The notes: a model not told the origin generated them from the sequence alone. A stretch of DNA of 35,305 bases from Cereibacter johrii (GCF_001720585.1 NZ_MABH01000233.1:1-35305), one strand, 5' to 3'. Shown: positions 1 to 10,124, counted from the first letter of the stretch. Numbers and translations: made by a program.

Positions 1-1309
1 AGAGCGCCACCTCGTCGAGCGCGTCGGGCAGGGGCGTGACCACCGCCACCGGCGAACGGCGGCCTTCGCCCGCCACCCGCACCGCGGCATCCATCCAGTC
101 CGGCACGCCCTTTTCGGCGGCGAGACGCCGCTCGGCGCCGCGGGCGGCCTGCCGCAGGGCAAGTGCGGCGCGCGGCGCGGTGCCGGTCAGATCCTCGCCC
201 AGCACGAGCACCGCATCGGCCCGCTCGATGTCGCGGACCGAGGCGATCCCCGCCGGTCCCTGCCGCAGGATCGCGGCCATCCGGGCCACCAGGGCCGCCT
301 CGGAAGCGCTGCATCCGGCGAAGAACCGGTCTTCGCCCACGAGCCTGCGCAGCGCGAAATTGGTCTCGAGACAGGCGCGGGGCGAGCCGATGCCGATGGC
401 CCCCCGCGCGACGAGGGCACGGGCGCCCGCGATCGCGTCGGTCCAGAGGATCTCGGCGCCCTTGCGGGTGGGATGGGTCAGACGGGCCGCCTCGGCCGCG
501 AGCGCCCCGAACCGTCCCCGGTCGCAGAGAAACGAGCCGTTGATCGCGCCGTGCGTGCGGTTCTGCACCTTGCGGAGCGTTCCGCCGCGCTCGAAGAGGG
601 TGATGTTGCAGCCGACCGAGCAGTTCGCGCAGATCGAGGGCGTCTCGGCCATGTCCCAGGGCCGCGCATAGTGGCGCGACCACCAGCGGTCGTCGAAGAC
701 GCCGGTCGGGCAGACCTCGGCGAGGTTGCCGGCGAAGGGGCTTTCGAGCGGGCCGGGTTCGGTGCGGCCGAACCAGACCCGGTCATGCGCGCCCAGAACC
801 TCGAAATCGCGCCCCCCCGCATAGTCGCGGTAGAAGCGGAGGCAGCGGTAGCAGCCGATGCAGCGGTTCATCTCCTGCGTGAGGAAGGGGCCGTGATCCT
901 GATTGCGGTGGGTGCGCTTCGGCACCTCGGCCCGGCGGCGGTGGTGGCCCGAGGCCACCACCATGTCCTGCAGGTGGCAGGCGCCGCCCTCTTCGCAGAC
1001 CGCGCAATCGTGGGGGTGGTTCACCATCAGCCATTCGATGATCCGGGCGCGGAATCGCTCGGCCTCGGGATCCATGACCTCGACCCGCTGGCCCTCGCGC
1101 ACGGGCGTCATGCAGGCCATCTCGATCCGGCCTTCGGTATCCTCGGGACCGTCATGGACCCGCACCGCGCAGAGCCGGCAGGCGCCGACCGAGCCCAGAT
1201 CGCCGTGCCAGCAGAAATGCGGGATCTCGATGCCCGCCGAGAGACAGGTGGTGAGCAGGTCCTTCGAGCCCTCGACCTCGAGGGAGCGGCCGTTGACGGT
1301 GATCCTCAT
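1..1309 (-). CDS. nuoG: NADH-quinone oxidoreductase subunit G (partial, 3' end outside window)
   Basis: This is the N-terminal 436 residues of the large iron-sulfur subunit of the complex I peripheral arm. It carries electrons from NuoF/NuoE towards NuoB on the cytoplasmic side. I translated it by hand from the ATG at 1309, which overlaps the nuoF stop (ATGA). The visible cluster ligands are Cys33/44/47/66 (2Fe-2S N1b), His98/Cys102/105/111 (N5), Cys150/153/156/200 (N4) and Cys227/230/234/262. The last set is the off-pathway N7 cluster found in E. coli-type NuoG. The stretch around GCNI/LCDRGRFG resembles E. coli NuoG more than the mitochondrial-type subunit. The frame is open to base 1, so the molybdopterin-fold C-terminal part lies outside. 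Identification is firm. Confidence 0.96.
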   Translation of the reverse strand, partial: MRITVNGRSLEVEGSKDLLTTCLSAGIEIPHFCWHGDLGSVGACRLCAVRVHDGPEDTEGRIEMACMTPVREGQRVEVMDPEAERFRARIIEWLMVNHPHDCAVCEEGGACHLQDMVVASGHHRRRAEVPKRTHRNQDHGPFLTQEMNRCIGCYRCLRFYRDYAGGRDFEVLGAHDRVWFGRTEPGPLESPFAGNLAEVCPTGVFDDRWWSRHYARPWDMAETPSICANCSVGCNITLFERGGTLRKVQNRTHGAINGSFLCDRGRFGALAAEAARLTHPTRKGAEILWTDAIAGARALVARGAIGIGSPRACLETNFALRRLVGEDRFFAGCSASEAALVARMAAILRQGPAGIASVRDIERADAVLVLGEDLTGTAPRAALALRQAARGAERRLAAEKGVPDWMDAAVRVAGEGRRSPVAVVTPLPDALDEVAL

Positions 1310-2556
1310 GCCCGCTCTCCCTCGGCCAGTCGTGCCTCGAACTCGGCCGCGAACATCGAAAGCCCCGAGGCGAGGGGCGCCATGGCGCCCCCCATCAGGT
1401 CGCAGAAGCTGCGCCCGCGGGGGGCGGCCTCGGCGGCGGTCATCTGCAACAGCTCCAGATCCGCACGGCGACCCTGACCCGCGGCGAACCGGTCGAGGAT
1501 CTTCGCCACCAGCGGCAGCCCCTCGCGGCATGGGGTGCACCAGCCGCAGCTTTCGCGCGCATAAAAGCGCATGTGCCGGGCGAGGAAGCCCACCGGGCAG
1601 GCGGTGCCGTCGAGCACGATCAGCATGCCCGTGCCGAACATCGAGCCCGCTTTAGCCACATGGCCGAAGTCGAGCGGCAGGTCGAGCCGGTCGGGGCCGA
1701 AGAAGCCGCTGGCGCCGCCGCCGGGCTGGAAGGCGCGGAGCCGCCCGTCGCCCGAGACGCCGCCCGCGCGCTCGATCAGCTCGCGCGCGGTGGTGCCCAT
1801 CGGCGCCTCGAAGAGGCCCGGGCGCTGCACCCGGCCCGAGACGCCGTAGAGTTTCGTCCCGCCCTCTTCCGTGCGCGAGAGGGCGCGGAAGCGCTGCGGC
1901 CCCAAGGACAGGATATGGGGGACGAGCGAGATGGTCTCGACGTTGTTCACGGTCGTGGGCCGTCCCCAGAGGCCCGATTGCGCCGGGAAGGGCGGGCGCT
2001 TCCTCGGCACGGCGCGGTGGCCTTCCAGCGCGGTGATGAGCGCGGTCTCCTCGCCCACGATGTAGCGCCCGGCCGAGGGGTGGACCCGGATCGCGAGGTC
2101 GCCCAGCAGGCCCGCATCCCGCGCTTCGTGAATGGCACGCTCTACCGCGGCAATGCCGGGGCGGTATTCGTCGCGGATCAGCACGATCGCTTCGTCCGCA
2201 TGGGTGGCGCGGGCGGTGATGATCGCGCCCTCGATCACCTGATGCGGCAGGGCTTCCAGCAGGAAGCGGTCCTTGAAGGCGCCGGGCTCCATCTCGTCGC
2301 CGTTCACGATCAGATAGCTCGGGCCCTCGCCGGGAGAGGTTCCCCGCTCGGGCATGAAGCGCCACTTGCGCCCGGCCGGGAAGCCCGCGCCGCCGCGGCC
2401 GTTCAGATGCGCCGCCTCGACCATGTCGATGATCTCGGTGGGCGCCATGTTTCGCGCACGTTCGACCGCCTCGTAGCCGCCCTCGGCGCGCCATTCGGCG
2501 AGCGTGTGCGGGCGGCGGTCGGGGCGGGCGCGGCCGGTGAGGGGCAGGTCGGTCAC
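1306..2556 (-). CDS. nuoF: NADH-quinone oxidoreductase subunit F (NADH/FMN subunit)
   Basis: NuoF oxidises NADH through FMN and passes electrons to the 4Fe-4S cluster N3. The 416-residue protein shows the nucleotide-binding loop GRGGAGFPAGRKW (residues 53-65), the FMN-site block around GEETALITALEG (168-179) continuing to TVNNVET (202-208), and the N3 ligands ESCGWCTPCREG (Cys337, 340, 343) plus Cys385 in the RSFCDL stretch. I chose a GTG start at 2556 because it overlaps the nuoE stop (TTGTGACC) and yields the family's normal N-terminus. A longer open frame reaches upstream to 3054 but is only the shadow of nuoE. It overlaps nuoG by four bases at its end, which implies translational coupling. 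Confidence 0.96.
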   Translation of the reverse strand: MTDLPLTGRARPDRRPHTLAEWRAEGGYEAVERARNMAPTEIIDMVEAAHLNGRGGAGFPAGRKWRFMPERGTSPGEGPSYLIVNGDEMEPGAFKDRFLLEALPHQVIEGAIITARATHADEAIVLIRDEYRPGIAAVERAIHEARDAGLLGDLAIRVHPSAGRYIVGEETALITALEGHRAVPRKRPPFPAQSGLWGRPTTVNNVETISLVPHILSLGPQRFRALSRTEEGGTKLYGVSGRVQRPGLFEAPMGTTARELIERAGGVSGDGRLRAFQPGGGASGFFGPDRLDLPLDFGHVAKAGSMFGTGMLIVLDGTACPVGFLARHMRFYARESCGWCTPCREGLPLVAKILDRFAAGQGRRADLELLQMTAAEAAPRGRSFCDLMGGAMAPLASGLSMFAAEFEARLAEGERA

Positions 2557-3026
2557 AATCCGTCCTCCAGCAGCGCCGCGACGCCCGCGGGCGAGAGCGG
2601 GCCCACGAGGCGCCGGTCGCGGCCCACGACGGCCGCCGGCGCGCGGTCGCAGCCGCCGAGGCAGGCCACGTTCAGAAGCGTGTAGCGCCCGTCGCGCGTG
2701 GTCTCGCCGAAGCCGATGCCGAGGCGGCGTTTGAGTTCCTCGCGGACCTCCTCGGCCCCGTTCAGCCAGCAGGAGGCGCCGTCGCACAGAAGGATCACCG
2801 TCTTCCCGACCGGATGGCGGAAGATTAGCGAGTAAAAGCTTGCCAGCGCTTCCATTTCCGCGCGATGCACCCCGAGCGTGGCCGCCGCTTCGGCCAGATG
2901 GGCATCCGAGACCCAGCCGTGCTCGTGCTGGATCAGCTTCAGCGCCTCGAGCATCGCGGCGCGGGGGCCGCCATGCTCGTCCGAGGCGGCACGGATGCGG
3001 GCGAGAAGATCGGGCGAAAGGCTCAT
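2553..3026 (-). CDS. nuoE: NADH-quinone oxidoreductase subunit E (2Fe-2S)
   Basis: This thioredoxin-fold subunit carries the 2Fe-2S cluster N1a beside the FMN of NuoF. The protein has 157 residues, a normal size for bacterial NuoE. The ligand pattern is CDGASC (Cys81, Cys86) and CLGGC (Cys122, Cys126), the C-x4-C ... C-x3-C signature of the family. The helical N-terminal half is of the usual type and includes LASFYSLI. The ATG at 3026 overlaps the nuoCD stop, and the end overlaps the nuoF GTG, so the gene sits inside one continuous operon. Confidence 0.96.
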   Translation of the reverse strand: MSLSPDLLARIRAASDEHGGPRAAMLEALKLIQHEHGWVSDAHLAEAAATLGVHRAEMEALASFYSLIFRHPVGKTVILLCDGASCWLNGAEEVREELKRRLGIGFGETTRDGRYTLLNVACLGGCDRAPAAVVGRDRRLVGPLSPAGVAALLEDGL

Positions 3027-4765
3027 CGGTCGACGTCCGACATGACGAAATCAATGCTGGCGATATGGGCCACGAGGTCGGCCACGGTCATGCCGGGCAC
3101 GATCTTCGGGATCATCTGGAGATGGGCGAAGGAGGGCGTGCGGATCCGCGTCCGGTAGCTCTGCGTGCCGCCATCCGAGACGATGGCATATTGCGTGAGG
3201 CCGCGGTGGCCCTCGATCTGGCCCGTGGCCTCGCCCGCGGGCACGACCGTGCCCCAGCTCGATTGCAGGAAATGGGCGATCAGCGTCTCGATGTCCTTCT
3301 GCATCGCGCCGCGGGGGGGCGGCGTCGTCAGCGGATGATCGGCCTTCACGGCACCTTCCGGCATGTTCTCAAGACATTGGCGGATGATCTTCAACGACTC
3401 TCTCATCTCGTCGGCGCGCACTCGCGTGCGGTCGAAGATGTCGCCGCGCTGGCCCAGCGGCACCTCGAACTCGAACTGCTCGTAGCCCGAGTAGGGCCGC
3501 AGCTTGCGCAGGTCCCAGTCGCAGCCGGTGGCGCGGAGGCCGGGGCCGGTGGTGCCCCATGTGAGGGCGGTGTCGGTGTCGTAGGCGCCGACGCCCACGG
3601 TGCGGGCGCAGAACAGCTCGGAGCGCAGCACCATCCGCTCGTACTCGTCGAGCCGCGCGGGCATCCAGTCGAGGAAGCCCCGCACCATCGCGTCCCATCC
3701 CGTGGGCAGATCCATCGCCACGCCGCCGATGCGGAAGAAGGCCGGATGCATCCGCGCGCCGGTGATGGCGTTCAGGATCTCGTGGCCCTTCTCGCGGTCG
3801 GTGAACATGTAGAAGACGGGCGACATGGCGCCCACGTCCTGCGCCATGGTGCCGTAGAACAGCAGGTGGTTCATGATGCGGTAGAATTCGCAGAGCATGA
3901 CCCGGATCATCTGCGCCCGGGGCGGCACGGTGATGCCGCAGAGCCGCTCGACCGCGAGGAGATAGGGCAGCTCCGAGATGACGCCGCCCAGATAGTCGAT
4001 CCGGTCGCAATAGGGGATGAACCCGTGCCAGGTCTGGCGCTCGGCCATCTTCTCGGCGCCGCGGTGGTGATAGCCGATGTCGGGCCAGGCCCAGACCACC
4101 TCCTCGCCGTCGAGGCCGAGGAGGATGCGGAACACGCCATGCGTCGAGGGGTGATGGGGGCCGAAGTTCAGCACCATCAGCTCCTCGCCGTCGCGCAGCT
4201 TCGGCAGGCCGAGCAGGTCGGGGTCGGTGATGGTCGCGCGCTCCTCGGCCTCGAACAGCCGGTCGGTCAGCACGAAGGGCGGCTTCTCGGTCGCCCGCGC
4301 GTAATGGGTCTTGAGGAGCGGATGCCCCTCCCATGTGGGCGGCATCAGGATCCGGCGCGTCTCGCGGCCGAAATCGAGGCCGAACATGTCGTGCGCCTCG
4401 CGCTCGTACCAGTCGGCATTGGCATAGACGCGGGCGATCGAGGGCGCGCGGCCATGGGTGGCGAGCTTCAGCCTGAGGTCTGCGTTCCGCGCCAGCGAGA
4501 CGAGATGCGAGCAGAGCGTGATCCGCGAGGCAGGCTGGCCCGGGCGGTGCTGCCGGAGGCTCTCGTCGATGGCCCAGAGATCGGCCAGAAGCGGGAAGGG
4601 CGCCGCGATCTCCTCGCGCAGGAAGCGGTGGGCCGCCTCCCAGACCGACGCATCGAGCCAGAGCACCGGAAAGGCCTCGCCCGTGGCCTGTTCGGCCTGG
4701 ATCGCGGCACCGAAACGGGCGCGCAGCGCCTGACGCGCATCGGGAATGGCTTGATCGAGGCTCAT
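3023..4765 (-). CDS. nuoCD: NADH-quinone oxidoreductase fused subunit C/D
   Basis: This is a fusion of the 30-kDa (NuoC) and 49-kDa (NuoD) subunits that connect the peripheral arm to the quinone site. Residues 1 to about 180 are NuoC, with the family signature [13 protein letters not shown] at 120-132. From about residue 190 the protein is NuoD, with [10 protein letters not shown] at 201-210 (the conserved His/Thr quinone-site loop) and the [13 protein letters not shown] block after it. The 580-residue length fits the E. coli-type fused subunit (about 600). Mitochondrial-type alphaproteobacterial operons keep nuoC and nuoD separate. The fusion is the clearest sign that this cluster is the second, gammaproteobacterial-like complex I of this genus. 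It overlaps nuoB and nuoE by four bases each. Confidence 0.96.
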   Translation of the reverse strand: MSLDQAIPDARQALRARFGAAIQAEQATGEAFPVLWLDASVWEAAHRFLREEIAAPFPLLADLWAIDESLRQHRPGQPASRITLCSHLVSLARNADLRLKLATHGRAPSIARVYANADWYEREAHDMFGLDFGRETRRILMPPTWEGHPLLKTHYARATEKPPFVLTDRLFEAEERATITDPDLLGLPKLRDGEELMVLNFGPHHPSTHGVFRILLGLDGEEVVWAWPDIGYHHRGAEKMAERQTWHGFIPYCDRIDYLGGVISELPYLLAVERLCGITVPPRAQMIRVMLCEFYRIMNHLLFYGTMAQDVGAMSPVFYMFTDREKGHEILNAITGARMHPAFFRIGGVAMDLPTGWDAMVRGFLDWMPARLDEYERMVLRSELFCARTVGVGAYDTDTALTWGTTGPGLRATGCDWDLRKLRPYSGYEQFEFEVPLGQRGDIFDRTRVRADEMRESLKIIRQCLENMPEGAVKADHPLTTPPPRGAMQKDIETLIAHFLQSSWGTVVPAGEATGQIEGHRGLTQYAIVSDGGTQSYRTRIRTPSFAHLQMIPKIVPGMTVADLVAHIASIDFVMSDVDR

Positions 4766-5379
4766 TTCGCCTCCGGATCTGCCAGGCGGCTGACGGCCAT
4801 GCGCGCCTCGCGCAGCGCGTCGCGCCGCGGGACGGGGTCGAAGGGGCGGGTGGGGCCGGTCTCGCCCATGCGGATCTGCAGCGGCCGCGCCTCGGTCGCG
4901 ATCTTCGACTGCAGGAGCACCAGCGCCTCCATCAGCGCCTCGGGGCGGGGCGGGCAGCCGGGGACATAGACATCGACCGGCAGGAAGCTGTCGACGCCCT
5001 GCACCACGGAATAGATGTCATACATGCCGCCCGAATTGGCGCAGGCGCCCATCGAGATCACCCAGCGCGGCTCGCGCATCTGGCTGTAGAGCCGGTAGAG
5101 CGGCACGGCCATCTTGCGGAAGACGGTGCCCGACACGATCAGCAGGTCGGCCTGCCGCGGGGTGGAGCGGATGACCTCGGCCCCGAAGCGGGCCTGGTCG
5201 TAGACCGGCGTCAGCGCCGTCGCCATCTCGACATAGCAGCAGGACAGGCCGAAGTTGAACGGCCAGAGACTGTGCTTGCGCGACCAGGCCACCAGATCGT
5301 CGAGCCGCGTGAAAAGATGCGAGGCCGCCATGCGGTCCTCCGGCGCCTCCGCATCGGGGCGCCCGATGGTCCAGCTCAT
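4762..5379 (-). CDS. nuoB: NADH-quinone oxidoreductase subunit B
   Basis: This is the PSST-type subunit that holds the terminal 4Fe-4S cluster N2, the electron donor to quinone. The protein has 205 residues. The N2 ligands are the adjacent pair Cys47-Cys48 (LSCCYVEM), Cys113 ([11 protein letters not shown]) and Cys142 ([15 protein letters not shown]), exactly as in the family. It starts with ATG at 5379, overlapping the nuoA stop, and ends in a four-base overlap with nuoCD. The C-terminal extension after residue 170 is variable and not informative. Confidence 0.96.
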   Translation of the reverse strand: MSWTIGRPDAEAPEDRMAASHLFTRLDDLVAWSRKHSLWPFNFGLSCCYVEMATALTPVYDQARFGAEVIRSTPRQADLLIVSGTVFRKMAVPLYRLYSQMREPRWVISMGACANSGGMYDIYSVVQGVDSFLPVDVYVPGCPPRPEALMEALVLLQSKIATEARPLQIRMGETGPTRPFDPVPRRDALREARMAVSRLADPEAK

Positions 5380-5762
5380 GCCCGTTCCTTCCGCGGTCCG
5401 GTCTCGAGCGCACCCTCCATCCAGAGCCAGGCGAGGGCGGCGAGCAGCACGAGGATGAAGATGGTGGCGGCGACGAGCGCGCCCCGGCCAAGCTCGAGCG
5501 CCGAGACCGCCCAGGCGAAGAGCACCGCCACCTCGACGTCGAAGATCATGAAGAAGACGGCCACGAGGAAATATTGCGTGGCGACCCGGCCCCGCGGAGG
5601 GGCCCCCGCGGGTGCGCCGCTCTCGTAGGTGCCGAAGCCGTCGCGGGAGGGCTCGCGCAGGAGGCCCGCCACCAGAAGGATCCCGGCCACGGTGGAAGCC
5701 ACGATTGCGAGGTGCAAGCCGAGGGCGGCCCGCGGATCGAGGCTGTTCATCAGGTCGAGCAT
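5376..5762 (-). CDS. nuoA: NADH-quinone oxidoreductase subunit A
   Basis: This small membrane subunit sits at the junction of the two complex I arms and is the first gene of the nuo operon in this window. The protein has 128 residues with three predicted membrane helices (about 16-36, 64-84, 92-113). It shows the conserved loop motif YESG near residue 46 and [16 protein letters not shown], which places acidic residues in helix 2 as in other NuoA proteins. A usable ribosome site (GGAAGGA) lies about ten bases before the ATG at 5762. Transcription probably starts near 5836 under FnrL control (see the box at 5870-5883). Confidence 0.95.
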   Translation of the reverse strand: MLDLMNSLDPRAALGLHLAIVASTVAGILLVAGLLREPSRDGFGTYESGAPAGAPPRGRVATQYFLVAVFFMIFDVEVAVLFAWAVSALELGRGALVAATIFILVLLAALAWLWMEGALETGPRKERA

Positions 5763-5869
5763 GGTCTTGCGTCCTTCCGGGCGGGAAACGGACTGGCGAG
5801 GAGAGCCTTCGGCCCCGTCCTGTCCGTCTCTATCATCCGCTGATTACCCATTCGTTTGGCCCATGCGCC

Positions 5870-5883
5870 TTGATCTGCATCAG
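5870..5883 (-). promoter_or_regulatory. FnrL/FNR-type box upstream of nuoA
   Basis: The plus strand reads TTGATctgcATCAG, differing by one base from the FNR/FnrL consensus TTGAT-N4-ATCAA. On the minus strand a -10-like GGTAAT lies at 5848-5843, predicting a start near 5836. The box centre (5876.5) is then about 40-41 bases upstream, the classical position for FNR class II activation. The nuoA ATG follows about 74 bases after the predicted start. The box is 264 bases from takQ, so nuoA is the likelier target. The sequence match is direct; the start site and the regulation are inferred. Confidence 0.75.
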
Positions 5884-6065
5884 AAATTCTCAGATAGGCC
5901 TCGAGGACGCACGCAAAAGGCGAAGGGTCTGCGCCAAGACGTCGCGCCCCCACGGCTGGCGCCCCGTCTCTCCCGCGCCCGCCCAAGGATTGGACGGCGC
6001 AGGCCGCCGTCCGCCTTCGCCCGGCGGAATGCGGCTTTCCGCAGGGCGCGGGACGGGTCCGCGCA

Positions 6066-6094
6066 TTGACGCATGGGGGGGGCTTCGACATAGG
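6066..6094 (+). promoter_or_regulatory. Predicted promoter for takQM
   Basis: TTGACG (6066-6071) and CATAGG (6089-6094) are spaced by 17 bases. They match the housekeeping sigma consensus at 5/6 and 3/6 positions. The predicted start leaves a leader of roughly 45 bases before the takQ ATG at 6147, with the purine-rich ribosome site GGGGAGAGGGAGG at 6131-6143. The spacer includes a run of eight G residues. This is a prediction only. Confidence 0.45.
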
Positions 6095-6146
6095 TAGCCC
6101 CGGGAACCGGCACTTTTCCACAACGAAACCGGGGAGAGGGAGGAAC

Positions 6147-6761
6147 ATGGGAGGGCTACTCGGCCTGTCGCGGTCGATCGACCGCATGAACGAGCTCATC
6201 GGCCGCGGGGTATCCTGGCTGATCCTGATTGCGATCTTCATCAGCGCAGGCAACGCCACGGTGCGGAAGGTGCTGAACACCTCCTCCAATGCCTGGCTCG
6301 AGCTTCAATGGTATCTGTTCGGCGCGGCCTTCCTGTTCGCGGCGGCCTACACGCTCAAGCAGAACGAGCATATCCGCATCGACATCGTCTACGGGCTCTT
6401 CTCGCGGCGGGTGCAGCACTGGATCGACCTTTTCGGGCATCTGGTCTTCCTCATGCCCTTCGTGCTGCTGATGCTCTACTACCTCGGCCCCTACGTCGAA
6501 CGCTCCTGGAGGACGGGCGAGGTCTCGACCAATGCGGGCGGCCTGACGATCTGGCCTGCCAAGTCCCTGCTCCTGATCGGCTTCTTCCTCCTCGCCCTGC
6601 AGGGCCTGTCCGAGATCATCAAGAAGATCGCCGTGATGCGGGGCATCATCCCGGATCCTGCGCCCTTCATCTCGGCCCATGAGGCGGCCGAGCGCGAGGG
6701 CGAACTGCTCGCGGGCGACGCGAAGCTCAGCGACCCCCGGCCGGGCGAGGTGCGGAAATGA
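6147..6761 (+). CDS. takQ: TRAP transporter small membrane subunit (DctQ family), alpha-keto acid system
   Basis: This is the small four-helix subunit of a tripartite ATP-independent periplasmic transporter, which helps couple the binding protein to the large permease. The protein has 204 residues with four hydrophobic helices (about 22-40, 52-70, 95-113, 133-155) and a charged C-terminal tail. The block YTLKQNEHIRIDIVYG is typical of DctQ proteins. I chose the ATG at 6147 because of the strong ribosome site just before it; the frame is open 27 codons further upstream but that stretch does not look like a membrane-protein start. It overlaps takM by four bases. The substrate is assigned from the neighbouring takP. 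Confidence 0.9.
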   Translation: MGGLLGLSRSIDRMNELIGRGVSWLILIAIFISAGNATVRKVLNTSSNAWLELQWYLFGAAFLFAAAYTLKQNEHIRIDIVYGLFSRRVQHWIDLFGHLVFLMPFVLLMLYYLGPYVERSWRTGEVSTNAGGLTIWPAKSLLLIGFFLLALQGLSEIIKKIAVMRGIIPDPAPFISAHEAAEREGELLAGDAKLSDPRPGEVRK

Positions 6762-8560
6762 TGGAATTCATCGCGGTGAACATGGCGCCGATCATGTTCG
6801 CCTCGCTCGTGGTCTTCCTGCTGCTGGGCTATCCGGTGGCCTTCGCCCTGGCGGCCAACGGGCTTTTGTTCTTCTTCATCGGGGTCGAGCTCGCGCCGCT
6901 GTCGGAAGGGACGATCAGCCTCGGCTGGAACCTCCTCGGCACCATGCCGGACCGGTTCTGGGGGGTGCTCTCGAACGAGACGCTGCTGGCCATTCCCTTC
7001 TTCACCTTCATGGGCATCGTGCTGGAACGATCCGGCATGGCCGAGGACCTGCTCGACACGATCGGCCAGCTCTTCGGGCCCATCCGCGGCGGGCTTGCCT
7101 ATGCGGTCATCATCGTGGGGGCCCTCCTTGCGGCCACCACGGGCGTCGTCGCGGCCAGCGTCATAGCCATGGGGCTGATCTCGCTGCCGATCATGCTGCG
7201 CTATGGCTATGACCGGCGCATCGCCTCGGGCGTCATCGCGGCCTCCGGCACGCTGGCGCAGATCATCCCGCCGAGCCTCGTGCTGATCGTGCTGGCCGAC
7301 CAGCTCGGCCGGTCGGTGGGCGACATGTACAAGGGGGCGCTGATCCCCGGCCTGGTCCTCACCGGGATCTACATGGGCTATGTGCTCGTCATGTCGATCC
7401 TGAAGCCGCAGTCGATGCCGGCGCTGCCGCTCGAGGCGCGCACGCTGGGCTCGGGCGTCACGTCGCTGATCGTGGCGCTGGCGGTGGCGGCGGGCGTGGG
7501 CGTGGGCACGCATTACTGGTTCGCGGACGCCTACGGGGCCAAGAATGCGGACATCCTCGGCGCGGTGGCCGGGATCGCGGTGATCTACATCGCCGCCATC
7601 CTCGACCGGGCCGCGGGCGGCAAGCTCATGTCGCGGCTGGCGCAGCAGGTCATCATCGTGCTGATCCCGCCGCTTGCGCTGATCTTCCTCGTGCTGGGCA
7701 CGATCTTCCTCGGCATCGCCACGCCCACCGAGGGCGGCGCGATGGGCGCGGTGGGCGCGCTCCTCCTTGCGGGGATCAAGGGGCGGCTGAACCTCGGCGT
7801 GGTGACGCAGGCGCTGGCCTCGACCACGCGGCTCTCGGCCTTCGTCATGTTCATCCTGCTCGGCGCGCGGATGTTCTCGCTGACCTTCTACGGCGTGAAC
7901 GGCCATATCTGGGTCGAGCATCTGCTGACCTCGCTGCCGGGGGGCGAATACGGCTTCCTGATCGCCGTCTCGGTGCTGGTCTTCCTGCTGGCCTTCTTCC
8001 TCGACTTCTTCGAGCTGGCCTTCATCATCGTGCCGCTGCTGGCGCCTGCGGCCGAGGCGCTGGGGATCGACCTGATCTGGTTCGGGATCATCCTCGGCGT
8101 GAACATGCAGACCTCGTTCATGCACCCGCCCTTCGGCTTCGCGCTGTTCTACCTGCGCTCGGTCGCGCCGCGTCAGTCCTACATCGACCCGGTGACCAAG
8201 GCCCGCATGGCGCCGGTGACGACGGGGCAGATCTACTGGGGCGCGGTGCCCTTCGTTTGCATCCAGATCGTGATGGTGGCGCTGGTCATCCTGTTCCCGC
8301 AGATGGTCATGCACTACAAGGGCGCGCCGGTGGATACGTCGAACGTGACCATCACGCTGCCGCAGATGCCGAGCCTCGGCGGAGGGCTGGGGGGTGGTCT
8401 CGGGGGCGGTCTGGGCGGCGGTCTCGGCGCTCCGTCGGGCACGGCTCCGGGCGCGCCTGCGCCGGGCGGGCTGGGAGCGCCTCCGGGCCTCGCTCCGGGC
8501 GGGCTGGGCGTGCCGCCGGGCCTTGCTCCGGCGACCCCCGTCCCTCCGGCCGCGAACTGA
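6758..8560 (+). CDS. takM: TRAP transporter large permease (DctM family), alpha-keto acid system
   Basis: This is the large ion-coupled membrane subunit of the TRAP transporter, moving substrate delivered by TakP. Residues 1 to about 530 are a polytopic membrane protein with DctM-type motifs such as GIVLERSGMAEDLLD, IPPSLVLIVLADQLG and the late NMQTSFMHPPFGFALFYLRS. It is longer than the roughly 430-residue C4-dicarboxylate type because of an extra hydrophobic block in the middle (about 215-310), a form seen in keto-acid-type systems. The last 60 or so residues form an unusual tail: four GGGL units followed by APGGLGAPPGLAPGGLGVPPGLAP-type repeats. The translation start overlaps takQ (ATGA). 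An intrinsic terminator follows 33 bases after the stop. Confidence 0.92.
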   Translation: MMEFIAVNMAPIMFASLVVFLLLGYPVAFALAANGLLFFFIGVELAPLSEGTISLGWNLLGTMPDRFWGVLSNETLLAIPFFTFMGIVLERSGMAEDLLDTIGQLFGPIRGGLAYAVIIVGALLAATTGVVAASVIAMGLISLPIMLRYGYDRRIASGVIAASGTLAQIIPPSLVLIVLADQLGRSVGDMYKGALIPGLVLTGIYMGYVLVMSILKPQSMPALPLEARTLGSGVTSLIVALAVAAGVGVGTHYWFADAYGAKNADILGAVAGIAVIYIAAILDRAAGGKLMSRLAQQVIIVLIPPLALIFLVLGTIFLGIATPTEGGAMGAVGALLLAGIKGRLNLGVVTQALASTTRLSAFVMFILLGARMFSLTFYGVNGHIWVEHLLTSLPGGEYGFLIAVSVLVFLLAFFLDFFELAFIIVPLLAPAAEALGIDLIWFGIILGVNMQTSFMHPPFGFALFYLRSVAPRQSYIDPVTKARMAPVTTGQIYWGAVPFVCIQIVMVALVILFPQMVMHYKGAPVDTSNVTITLPQMPSLGGGLGGGLGGGLGGGLGAPSGTAPGAPAPGGLGAPPGLAPGGLGVPPGLAPATPVPPAAN

Positions 8561-8592
8561 GCGGCGGCGCAATCCTTCGTTCCAGAGACCGA

Positions 8593-8621
8593 CGGCGGCC
8601 CCACCCGGGGCCGCCGTTTTC
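8593..8621 (+). terminator. Intrinsic terminator of takQM
   Basis: A perfect 11-bp stem (8593-8603 with 8608-8618) encloses a four-base loop (ACCC), and a T run ends at 8621. It lies 33 bases after the takM stop. This is a classic rho-independent structure on the plus strand. Confidence 0.85.
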
Positions 8622-8662
8622 CGTCGGAGGGGGGCCGGGCGCGCCTGCCCCTGTCGCCCATG

Positions 8663-8691
8663 AAAAGACCCCGGAGCGCGGCTCCGGGGTC
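8663..8691 (-). terminator. Intrinsic terminator of takP
   Basis: A perfect 11-bp stem (8667-8677 with 8681-8691) encloses a three-base loop. On the minus strand it is followed by TTTT (8666-8663). It lies 22 bases after the takP stop. With the plus-strand terminator at 8593-8621 it insulates the convergent takM and takP transcripts. Confidence 0.85.
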
Positions 8692-8713
8692 CTCTTTCGC
8701 GCGGTGCTCGGGC

Positions 8714-10112
<1,399 letters not shown>

Positions 10113-10124
10113 CACGCCCGCTCT

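Larger units (their letters stand above)
5763..6146. other. Divergent intergenic region nuoA / takQ
   Basis: This 384-base stretch has no convincing gene. The nuoA-proximal third is relatively AT-rich and holds the FNR-type box and nuoA promoter. The rest is very GC-rich and carries small inverted repeats: GGACGGC/GCCGTCC (5992-5998 and 6006-6012) and TGCGG-cttt-CCGCA (6030-6043). The takQ promoter candidate follows at 6066-6094. The hairpins lie upstream of that promoter, so they would not be in the takQ leader if it is the one used. Confidence 0.6.

Noticed and set aside
1306-3054. NuoF extended to 582 residues, possibly an E-F fusion
   Set aside because: The extra N-terminal part is read out of frame through nuoE, which is itself intact with all four cluster cysteines; the GTG at 2556 gives normal NuoF.
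2840-4969. Open frame of 709 codons on the plus strand opposite nuoCD
   Set aside because: Antisense shadow of a firmly identified gene; composition is abnormal and no domain is recognisable.
6491-8572. Open frame of 693 codons on the minus strand opposite takQM
   Set aside because: Antisense shadow dominated by Arg, Asp, His and Gln; the plus strand encodes a clear membrane protein with its own terminator.
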